Positions 19,776 through 29,300 of a DNA stretch of 64,000 bases are shown one piece after another; within the stretch, counting starts at the first letter, position 1, and every line of letters begins with the position of its first letter. Source of the DNA: Rhizaria sp. SCN 62-66. Taxonomy: Eukaryota > Rhizaria, unplaced. A program made the position numbers and the translations under genes. The DNA lies in contig MEDY01000027.1 of the NCBI GenBank assembly GCA_001724265.1, positions 1 to 64,000 on the forward strand, given 5' to 3'. The notes under the pieces are model-generated. The model worked only from the letters and a program-made list of their open reading frames with translations. It did not search any database and had not been told where the DNA came from.

Positions 19776-21275
19776 TTACTCAAGGAGCGCGGCGTACTCC
19801 TGGTTGGAGACGGAGTGCTCGGACTTGACGACGTCGGCGACGGGGAGCCCGGTCAGGACACTGGGCTTGCCGTCTGGCATGACGCCGACGAGGAACTTGG
19901 TCTGCGCCACCACGAAGCCCTTCTTCTCCGACAGCACGGGGAACGGCTCCAGCGCGCCGGTGCGCTCGCACTCAAGCACGCCGAGGCGCGCAAACTTGGG
20001 GTTGCAGGCCGTGAGCGCGAAGGGGAAGTGGGGGAACGAGTGGTCGACCTCGTTCTTGAGCAGGCGCGCAGAGTTGACCTTGAGCGACGGACGCAGGTTG
20101 GACTTCTTGTACACGGTGGTGCGCTCCTCAGAGCGGCGGGGGCGACCCTCACCGGTGGACATAACGATGTCAAGCGCATAGACCTCGCCCGCGGCGAAGG
20201 TGCACTCCTTGCCCTTGTGCTCGGCGTCCTCCTTGTTGAGGATCGTCTTCTCGCCGTCGATGAGGTTGCGCTCGATGTTGTGCGAGAGCACGCCCAGCAC
20301 GGGGGTCACCTTGTAGTCGGCAGCAATCGCGGCGATGGCGGCGGTGATCACGGTGTTGGTGGCACCCGCGGTGAGCAGCTTGGCGGCGACGCGCGCGGCC
20401 TTGTCGGCGGCGAGCACGGCGTTGGCAGCGGGGCCAGTCACGTCCTTGGCCTCGGTCTGCGCGAAGAAGGTGTGGGCGACGACGGCGAGGTAGCCGTCGA
20501 TATGGACACCAAGGTCGATCTTGACGAGGTCATTCTCGGCGATCTGCACGGTGTGCTCGGTGAAGGGCGAGACGTGGCCAACGAGGCCGTTGAGCGAGCA
20601 GCACACGGGGAAGCCGATGCCCTTTGTCATCTTCTCGTCATCAGTGAAGTGCGCCTTGACGGACTCATTGATGAAGGCGTCGGCCTTGGAAGTCACGTCG
20701 TACACGCGGGTGCCAGGCACGCAGAGGGCCATAGCCATCTTGAGGGTCGCCTGGGCGATCTCAGCGGCTATAAAGTGATGTGCAGCAAGATGAGCAAACA
20801 GTCGTAAGGGAGAAAATGACAGGTCGTGAGAAGAAAATTCGGTCGTGGCTGCCGATAACTAGCTTGTCGCAATACATGACAACGTGCGGATTGACATGAC
20901 ATAAAGGAATAGTTAATGATATGACATACCAATGGTGTACTTCTTGACGGCATCCTCACTGTGGAGGTCCTCAACAGGCTAGGCGAATATAGGGATGTCA
21001 AAAAGAAGATATAGAGAGATCAATGTGAGGCATCACGCGCGTTTCATCACAGATCCTGTAATACCAAGAGACATAGTAGTACGTCAAAAGAGTGGCATGC
21101 GAAAAGAACACAAGACCAATGCGCTGGAGATGCCTGGAAAATGGGTCTGCGGATCAGTAGTCAGAAGATAGCTTGTCTCTTTCAAGACGTGCTAGAGAGT
21201 CCTAGCAGCAGGCATACAAGAAGTGAAGATATGGAGTTGATAGCGTACCTTAGCAGCGACCTTAGTCTCAGACAT
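19776..21275 (-). CDS. PA2G4: Proliferation-associated protein PA2G4/EBP1 (methionine aminopeptidase fold)
   Basis: A pita-bread-fold protein related to type 2 methionine aminopeptidase; family members bind ribosomes and RNA and regulate growth. Three exons join in phase: 21249-21275 (MSETKVAAK), 20930-20978 (PVEDLHSEDAVKKYTI) and 19776-20767, with introns 20979-21248 (GTACGC...CCTAG) and 20768-20929 (GTATGT...TATAG). The product is 355 residues ending TAA. Signature blocks include KIDLGVHIDGYLAVVAHTFF, GVLSHNIERNLIDGEKTI, YALDIVMSTGEG and ERTTVYKKS. Val replaces the second metal-binding Asp and Gln replaces the last metal-binding Glu, so like animal EBP1 it should lack peptidase activity. 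The Lys-rich C-terminal tail of animal EBP1 is absent. It is divergent from Ku80. Confidence 0.93.
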
Positions 21276-21614
21276 TTCTAATAAAAGTCAAACTCTGACT
21301 CACTTAGCATCTCTCAAATCCTCACTACCCCCCACATCAAACACCGTAGCCCGCACAGCGAGCCGAGCCGAGATCTCGGACCGAAAAAAACATATGGTGA
21401 TAATCCCGCCCTCCTTACCATCCACACTTCAAGGTTCTATGCATTTAAGCGAACACATAAAAAGGTGTTCTTTCGTGTGTCTTTTTTCTGCTTCCTTCTC
21501 TGTATTTTTTTCAATTTAAACTCACTTTTGACGATCATACTGCTGCACAGCAGACCTCTTTCTTTTACACCAGAGCATCTTGAGGTTGAGCCTCGAGAAC
21601 AATCCATTTCCACC
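21276..21614. promoter_or_regulatory. Shared divergent promoter region PA2G4 / XRCC5
   Basis: 339 bp between two head-to-head ATGs. It contains the perfect 12-bp palindrome CCGAGATCTCGG (21368-21379), preceded by a CCGAG direct repeat, in otherwise AT-rich DNA. Confidence 0.5.
21368..21379. promoter_or_regulatory. 12-bp perfect palindrome CCGAGATCTCGG
   Basis: Self-complementary GC-rich site near the middle of the divergent promoter; a candidate dimeric factor site. Seen directly; function is inferred. Confidence 0.35.
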
Positions 21615-24486
21615 ATGTCCAAGGACGCCATCGCAATTGTGATCGATGTCGGCTCCGCCATGAGTGAGTATAGTAAGTACGTTTTTTATCCATGCCGTCA
21701 TATCTTGTCAGCCCTGTACAAGCCCGCTCTGTTCCTGTGCGAAAACGTGCCTCCGAAACTCGCACCCCACATGAGCCACAACAACTCATATCTTCTCTGT
21801 TATCTTCCATTTCAACGCACCTTTGCGTTTCTGTTGCATCCTTTAACACAACAGCGAGACGACGACGCTTGAAAAGGCAGTCCGTTGGGTAACAACGTTT
21901 CTGCAGCAGAAATTCTTGTTCCTGAAGAAGGACGACTTGGTGAGCGTCATCCTCGTCGGCTCCGACAAGACGAAGTCGCAGCTCAATGACATCGACGAGA
22001 CACAGTACCTCCACATCGAGTCCTTCCGCCCGCTCGCGCTGCCGGAGCCTGCACTGATGACGGACCTGAGCATGCTGACCACGACGGACTTCGAGGGCGA
22101 CTTGTTCGATGGCATCGGCGTCGCCGTGCACGATATCGACGAGCGCTGCAAGAAGCTCAAGTTCGCGCGCCGCCTCTTCGTGCTCACCAACGCCGCTTCG
22201 CAGTACAACACGGACCGCATGGAAGGGCTTGTCACTCGCCTTACCGCCAACGACTATGCCGTTAACATCATCGGCTACGGCTTCTCCTCGGTGGACTCGG
22301 CCACGCCAGTCGCTGCTGACGCCGACAGCGCCGATGCCGCCGCCGCGGCCGCCGCTGCGGAGCAGCAGTGGGTCGACGACGTAATCTCTGGCGCGGCCGA
22401 GACGACCGCGCCGGGTGACGAGCCGCGCGGCGCGCTGCGTCGCGAAAATGAGGTGCTGCTGCGCCGCTTCAGCAATCGCGTGCACGGACAGGTGCTCGAG
22501 GGCAGCGTGGCCCAGGTCGCGCTGCAGTCGATGCTGCGCAAGGCCGTCAAGCAGGTCTCCAAGATGCGCGGCCACCTCAACTTCGGCACCGCGCTGACGG
22601 GCCGCATCGCCGTGCATGCCTTCTCGCAGACGGCCGTCGCCAAGGAGATGACACGCAAGAAGCTCTCCACGCTCGCCGCGCTCGACTCCAACAGCAACGC
22701 CGACACCGACGGCGACGGAAACGGCAGCATCGCGGCGGCGCTCGCGGCGGCCGCAGCGGCTGAGGACGGCGAGGAACCCGACGTGCAGCTGCGCGCACCC
22801 GCCGGGGCTGAGGGCGAGGTTGCGCTCGTGCGCAAGTACTACAAGTCCGCCGCTTCGCTCGCCGACGGCACCGCGGCCGACGCCACCGCTGCGGCTGGCG
22901 CCGCCGGTGCCGGTGCGGGGCCCCGCGTGAAGCCCGAGCCCGGGCAGCGGCGCATGGCCGACGAGGAAGAGGAGGAAGAGGAGGCCAAGGAGCAGGCGGG
23001 TGCGCAGGTCGGTCGGCAGGAGGGCGAAGTGAACGCGTACGGCGAGGTTGAGGTGCCGCTGACGAGCCTGGTCGAGGGCTACCGCTACGGCACGGACATC
23101 GTGTCGCTGGAGCCAGACTTGGTGGCGGCTCTGAAGCCTGCGACGACGCGCGAGCTGACGGTGCTGCACTCGGTCAAGCGGTACAACGTGCCGCCGTCGC
23201 TCTTCCTGTCGGGCGTGGACTTCGTCGTCGCCGAGCCCAGCAACACGGGCGCGCTGCTCGCCATCAACGCGCTTGTGCGCGCACTCGAGGCGACCGACTC
23301 GGTGCTGCTGTGCCGCTACGTCAAGCGCGACCGCGGCTCGCTCGAGTACGGCGCGCTCTTCCCCCACCTGGGCGTCGACGACACGTGCGGCTTCTACTAC
23401 GTGCGTCTGCCGTTCGACGAGGACACGCGGCCGTACCGCTTCGCGGCCTTTTCGTCGACGCCCGCGCTGGTGCCAGACCAGAACGAGCTGGACGCGGCCG
23501 AGCGCCTGATCGACGCCATGTCGCTCGTGGAGCTGGACGAGGCCGGCGCGGTCGCGGCCGAGCGCTTCGATCCCATCGCGACGCCCAACCCCAGCATCGC
23601 GCGCCTCTACGCCGCCATCGCGGCCCGCGCGCTGGACGAGCACGCGCCGATTGAGCCCTGCGCGGCCGATGACCCCGTGGCGGCGGCGCTGGCGCCGGAC
23701 CCGGAGATTGAGCAGCGCGCCGCGGCGGCGCAAGCGGCGTTCCTGCGCACCTTCGCGGTGCGGCGCGAAGCCGCCGTGGACGCCAAGGGCCGCTACCGCA
23801 AGGGCGCGGTGGCCTGGAGCGACGTGCAGGCGTCGGCGATGGAGCAGGCCGCGGCGGCCGAGGCGGGCGTTAAGGCCGAGTTCGCGCTTAAGGGCGGGCT
23901 GCCCGGCGCCGACGGGCTGGGGCTCGGCAAGGACCTCAGTCTCGGCGGACTGGGTGGGCTCGCGGCGGGTAACGTCACGCGCGTCGGCACCGGCGACCCC
24001 GCGGGCGACCTGGCCGCGCTGCTGCACCGCGCCAAGCTTGTGCACGCGGGCGACGCGGCGATGCGGGACGCGGCCGTCGACGCCGCGCTGGCCGAGGCCG
24101 CGGGCGTCGTCGCCGCCCTCGCTGAGCAGTCGGTCGGCGACGCGCTCTTCCCCAAGGCCGTCGACACGTGCGCCGCGCTGCGCGCCGCCGCGCTGGAGCA
24201 GGGCCGCGGCGCGGGCGTGTACAACGAGCTTGCTACGCGCGTGTTCCGCCTCGCCGCACGCGACCAGACGCGGTTCGGCGCGCTGTGGGAGATGTTCCGC
24301 CACCGCGGCCGCGCCGTGATGCCCATCTCCACGACCGAGTCTGCCGCCAGCACGCTCTCGCCTGAGGCCGCTGAGGAGTTCATGGCCGACGGCGCGCGCG
24401 CGGTCGTCGAGCAGCAGCCCGTAGCGCAGGAGGAGCCTGCGCCCGCGCCCGCGCCGCAGGACGACGAGTTCGACGACCTCGTTTAA
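21615..24486 (+). CDS. XRCC5: Ku80 (Ku86), DNA end-binding subunit for non-homologous end joining
   Basis: Ku80 pairs with Ku70 to form a ring on broken DNA ends in the nucleus. Exon 1 is 21615-21676, the intron 21677-21854 (GTACGT...ACAG), and exon 2 is 21855-24486, ending TAA; 897 residues. Order: vWA-like domain (AIAIVIDVGSAMSEYSNETT at the N terminus to about 165), an Ala-rich insertion and Glu-rich acidic patch, the Ku core (about 417-581, including YRYGTDIVSLEPDLVAALK and FLSGVDFVVAEPSNTGALLA), and a helical C-terminal domain (about 735-880; FGALWEMFRHRGRAVMPIST). The chain ends DDEFDDLV, resembling the acidic-aliphatic DNA-PKcs-recruiting tail of animal Ku80. The protein exceeds the usual ~730 residues because of insertions. 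Confidence 0.93.
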
Positions 24487-24572
24487 GTCGAGCTGTTTTA
24501 GATGTTTCAGGATATTGATATGAGGTGATATTATCGTGATGAGATACATTAGTTTCGTTGTTTTGCTCTTTT

Positions 24573-24578
24573 TTTATT
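24573..24578 (-). terminator. Polyadenylation signal AATAAA (small coiled-coil gene)
   Basis: Minus-strand hexamer 50 bp beyond the stop at 24628, in the 141 bp gap between convergent genes. Ku80 lacks its own AATAAA in this gap. Confidence 0.5.
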
Positions 24579-24627
24579 CCACAACTTGGATTGCTTACTT
24601 TTTAGTATGATCATGATGTTGTGTTAT

Positions 24628-25149
24628 TTAGACGATGATGTTATTCGCCTTGCAAAACGCCTCGAGCTCAGCGTTGACTGCCTCGATGCGCTCGCGGGAA
24701 GTCTGGGGTGCGCAGCCCTCGGGGCCACTCTCAGCGTTAAGAGCCTCGACAGAAAGCGTCTCGGGAGTGTCATGTGTGAGGCAGATGTCGGTGTCGAGCA
24801 CGGCGAGCTTGAAGCCCCAGTCGACGAGGAGCGAGGCCCAGAACTCGGACTGGTCGCTCAGTGCGCTGATGCGGTGCTCCATGTCCACGAGAGCCTTCTT
24901 CGACGCGTGCTCGAGACTTTCCATGCGCTTCAAAAGCGCTCGGCCGTGCTCAATCTGTCCACTCATGGCCTGTGTGAAGGGAGAAAGTAAAATGAAATAA
25001 GGATTGGAGGGTCGGTGAGGAGAAGGTACTGGACGGCTGACTTGAAGAGAGATGGAATATGAGTGATTACGTACCTCGAGAGAAGTCTGGGAAATTACAT
25101 GGTGCTCATGCGCTTCCGTTACAATCTGGGTAGAAGAGTAGCTGTTCAT
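24628..25149 (-). CDS. Small predicted coiled-coil protein of unknown family
   Basis: Two exons: 25075-25149 (ATG; 25 codons) and 24628-24969, joined across an intron 24970-25074 (GTACGT...CACAG) in phase 0; 138 residues ending TAA. The sequence is helical and charged (EHGRALLKRMESLEHASKKA and similar), with one conserved-looking segment SEFWASLLVDWGFKLAVLDT. It has no membrane segment or signal peptide. It resembles small subunits of coiled-coil complexes, but I do not recognise a family. A shorter product from the Met at 24966 (MSGQIEHG) is possible if exon 1 is wrong. Less biased codon use than shadow frames and consistent splice signals argue that it is real. Confidence 0.65.
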   Translation of the reverse strand: MNSYSSTQIVTEAHEHHVISQTSLEVRNHSYSISLQVSRPVPSPHRPSNPYFILLSPFTQAMSGQIEHGRALLKRMESLEHASKKALVDMEHRISALSDQSEFWASLLVDWGFKLAVLDTDICLTHDTPETLSVEALNAESGPEGCAPQTSRERIEAVNAELEAFCKANNIIV

Positions 25150-25946
25150 TATGCGGTCTTTCACGGTGTAAAATGTGTTCAGACATCAACTGGTCCATTC
25201 TCGTCAACTCGAAAAACAATTCGTTGGCAGCCTGCCAGCCAGTCCTCAGTCATCACCGTCTCTCGCGGCTCGATCAGTCGCAACATTATTTTCAAAACGC
25301 GAGATGTATCCCATTCATGATCGGAGGGTTATTTGCAATTTCTACGCTTCTCCTAGTCGGGTTACTCCCGTAAATTCTGTTTTAAGGAGTTTGGTTGCAA
25401 TCTGCTTAAGTGCAAAATCAAAAGCTGCTGTCCGAAGTAAGTGACTGCAAATTGAGCTTCGTTGAGTAGTTAAGCGCACATATGCATGCCGGAACTAATT
25501 TGCGCACTGATAATGTTGCTTGTTAAAGGCCCCCTTGAGTCCTACTGCTTGGCGACTTGAAGATAAACCTGTGTCTTCTCGCGCACTTTCGTGCTAGCAT
25601 GTCTTCGACTTGAGTTTTAAGATGCGAAAGACAGCTCAATGAAAAATCTAGGTGAATCTGAGATATGACACAGTCAATCCGCTATAACATGTTAATAATT
25701 GACATATTGACGCTTGACAAACCAGAATGTCATCGGTAGATGCGAAATGATGACGTAATTTTTGTCTTGCTGTGTTTCGAATCAAAACAATAGATCGTGA
25801 TTTACAAGTCGGTTCAAAATACATTCGAGTTGCTCATTGCATATCTGCAGTTTCCCTACAACATATCGCATTCACATTTGGAATTGCATTTATTTAGCCT
25901 GGCTTTATCATCAAAGTATGTTAAAACGATGTTAAAAGCTGTGTTG

Positions 25947-25978
25947 TGGTCGCGAGGCTCGTCCACGCCTCGCGACCA
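25947..25978. repeat. GC-rich inverted repeat, 12-bp perfect stem, 8-nt loop
   Basis: Arms TGGTCGCGAGGC and GCCTCGCGACCA flank TCGTCCAC. The stem stands out sharply from surrounding AT-rich DNA and is not part of any gene model. Confidence 0.7.
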
Positions 25979-26079
25979 TGTGGTCTAAGCCCCTTTGCAA
26001 AAAGCCAATTTACTCGACCAGCACGGACAATATAAGCAGATTGGCTCTAAATAATAATTATCCGATACTTGATGTATTG

Positions 26080-26250
26080 TTAGTGCGTTTTGTTGCATCG
26101 TATGACTTGTCTTGAGCCTGGGGGATACTCGCGAAGTGGGTCGTATAAACAGTCCCAAAACTTCTCTTCAGAGGCCGTTCTGGTGGCAAATTTATCGAGC
26201 ATATCAGCACACTTTGTTGATTCGCCGATAATCCAGCTCACAAAATTCAT
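26080..26250 (-). CDS. Possible small protein or gene remnant (56 codons)
   Basis: The minus-strand frame begins MNFVSWIIGESTKCADMLDK and ends TAA, in DNA of roughly 45% GC where shadow frames are unlikely. Its composition (Trp, Cys, Phe, charged residues) is protein-like, unlike the poly-Ala shadow frames. It may be a terminal exon, a pseudogene fragment or chance; no family recognised. Confidence 0.2.
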   Translation of the reverse strand: MNFVSWIIGESTKCADMLDKFATRTASEEKFWDCLYDPLREYPPGSRQVIRCNKTH

Positions 26251-26323
26251 CTTATTTCTTTCTTGCGTTTTTAGTCCAACTAGGGACCTCAAAAAAGCTC
26301 TTGATACGCCATCTGTTCTCAGC

Positions 26324-29300
26324 ATGGACCAGTCATACCACTCTCCTCGTAAGAGTGGTGGGCACCATGGTGGCAACAAGAAGGACGGTAGCAAGGGGGA
26401 CTTGCATGCGGACACTAACCAAGCTGCGCCGCGGGCTCCATCACCGCAGCCCAACAGCCAGTCCCCGTCGCCCCGTCTGTCTGCAGCGACGCTGACGCCT
26501 CCGCTGCTGCCACTGCCGTCGCCGCTGCCCGCGCCTACCGTGGCCGACAGTTCGCTGCTCACATACGCGCAGGCCGCGGGACTCATGCGCCGCGGCATGC
26601 CGGCCGCGCCGCTGCCGCGCCCGCTTGCGCGCCCCGACGACGCCTCGCTCTACGGCCCGCCGCTGCCGCCGGGTTCGTCGCCATCAAAGTCCCCCTCCGC
26701 CTCGGCCGCGTCGGCCGCGGCGGCCGTGGCGGCCGCCTCGCGCTCGTCGTCGCCGCGCGTGGTTCCCGCGCACCCACTCAAGGGCGGCGGCGCCTCCCCG
26801 ACCCGCTCGCCTGCGCACTCGCCCGCGCCCTCACCCCGGTCCGGCAACTCGTCGAACTCCAACAGCGCAGCTGCCAAGGATGCTGCCTCCAACTCGAACG
26901 CAAGCAGTGGCGCTGGCTCTAACTCGAACACAGCCGCAGCCGTTGTCGCTGTCGCTAATGGTATCCCGGCTGCCGCTGCTGCCCCTGCTGCTGCCGCTGC
27001 TGCTGCTGTTGCAACACCAGTTGCGCACGCGCCTGCGACTGCGCCTGTGACCCCCGAGCCTGCGGCTGCCGCTTCCTCGTCTGCGCCGGCGTCTTCCGCC
27101 TTTGCCGCCACCAACGCTCCTGCGGCGACCGCGGCCACGTCCGCGTCCGCATCCGCGTCCACCTCCAGTGAGACTGCGGCGTCGACGTGCGCCCCGTGCG
27201 CGCCATGCTCGCAGCAGTCGCTGCAGGACCCCGCGGTGATGGCGGCTGCGGTCGCACAGGTTATCGCCGCCGCGGCCACGGTGCTGCCTTCGCCCGTGCA
27301 AACGGAGCTCCAAGCCCACATCCACAAGCTCCGCGCATACGTCGCAGACGCCGCCGCGGTGGCAGACGCCGCGGTTGCCGACCCGAGCAACAGCACGGAC
27401 TCGATCGCCACGGCCGCGGGCGACTCCGGGGCGAACGCAGCCTCCGCAAACATGGAGGCTGGCCTGAAGTCAGAAGCCGGCGCTGCCGTGGTGCTCGATA
27501 CCACTGCTGCCGACGGCGACAACGACGACGACGCCGCGGGCGCAGGCGCGGGCGAGCTCAACACCAGCGCAACAACTGGCGACGGCGCTGCCGCCGGTTT
27601 GGCAGCAGGCGCCGGCGCCGGCAGTGACGGCAAGCCGATGTCCTGGCTGAAGCGGCACAACATCAAGAAGCTCTCGGGCCCCAAGGTGCGCGTGGCAACG
27701 TTCAACGTCGAGAATCTGGTACTACGTTACAAATTCCGCTCCGGTCTGGCGTCGTGCTCTGCGACGTTCACGCGCAACGACACTGCGTACTCGGTGCACG
27801 ACCTGGACCAGAAGAAGCTCACGGCGGCAGTGATCCACGACTGCAACGCCGACGTACTCGCGCTCATGGAAGTCGAGAACCTCACCACGATCGACTACTT
27901 CAACAAGGCCTTCCTGCAGCCGCTGGGCTACCGCTACTCGGCGCTCATCGAGGCCCACGACCCGCGCTTCATCAACGTCGCTGTGCTCTCGCGCTTTCCC
28001 ATCCTGGCCGTGCGCTCGCACAAGGACGACCTGGACGCGCTGGGCAACTATCTGTTGACGCGTTCCTGTCTCGAGGTCGACATCGACATCCACGGCACGC
28101 CGTTTGTGCTGTACGCGAACCACTTCCGCTCGATGCGCGGTTCTGACGACGGGCGCAAGGAGAGCGCGCGGCGGCGCGAGGAGCAGGCCGCCAAGGTGCG
28201 CGAGATTGTCGCCGCACGCTGGGAGTGCGTCGGCTTCAACGGCAACTTCATCGTGTGTGGCGACCTCAACGACAAGAACGACTCGTCGTCGTCCATTACT
28301 GCACTGACGCGACACCCCAGTCTGGAGAACATCGTCGAGCGGCTGCCGAAGCATTTGCAGTGGACGCACCATTTCAACGGCGACGACACGTACTCGCAGC
28401 TGGATTACATGCTTGTCGCACGCACTCTTGCGCAGCTACCCACCAACATCGCCGCCAAGCCCGTCATTGTGCGCGCCGGCCTGCCCTACCGCGCGTCGAA
28501 GTACCGCGGGCCCAGGCACAAGGTACGCTAACTGCACATCGAAATGCTTGCTTTATTTTGTTCTTGCTACTTTAGTAATGAATTGTGTTGCTCACTACTA
28601 GTATTTTTTCAATATTTCATGTATTTCCTTTGTCCTCTGACAGACTGTCGGCATGGACCGCCCCAAGGCGTCCGATCACTGTCCGATCTACTTCGACCTG
28701 CAGCTCTTCGTGCCGCTGACGCACCCGTTCAGCTACCCGTTCCCGCGGCCCATGGCGCGTCCCTACGTCGACTACCGGCCCTGGAACGTCGCCGTGCCCG
28801 CGCCGCCCGTGTGGCACTCGGCGGCCAGCTCGCCCGCGCTCGTCCCTCTCAACGGGCCGCCCGCGCACAGCGAGACTGGCACCGGCGGCGGCAAAGCCGG
28901 CTCGCGCACCCCCAGCGGCTCGCCCTACATGACCGGCGCACAGAGCGGGGTCAACGTTGGCGCGCTCAAATTCGACCTTAACCCCAGCCACCCGGGCTAC
29001 GCCAGCACCGCGGCCAACGGCAACGGCGGCGGCTCCGACGCCGGCTCCAACGCGGGCTCTCAGCCCGGGTCGGCGACCTTCCGCGCCGCTACGTGGGCCG
29101 ACCTCAACCGCTTTGCCGCCGCCGAGGACCGCGCCTCGAATGACGGACTCGGGTACGTTACTCTCTAACACTTTTCAATCAACAATTTCTCGAGACGGTC
29201 GATTTTATTTCGTCATTTTGCACATCTTGCAAGTTCTATCTTACAACCTCTTCTTTGCTTCGCGCTTTTTTTTTTTACTGCAGTATCGTGGGCCGCATCA

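Larger units (their letters stand above)
25150..26323. other. 1.2 kb AT-rich divergent intergenic region
   Basis: The longest gap between divergent genes. It holds a GC-rich perfect hairpin (25947-25978), a TATA-like CAATATAAGC near 26,028 and a minus-strand small open frame (26080-26250). Nothing else was recognised. Confidence 0.5.

Noticed and set aside
21565-24549. 994-codon open frame antisense to Ku80
   Set aside because: It mirrors the Ku80 coding frame, contains only Arg/Gly/His/Leu-rich low-complexity translation and has no family motif. It is a by-product of high GC on the opposite strand.
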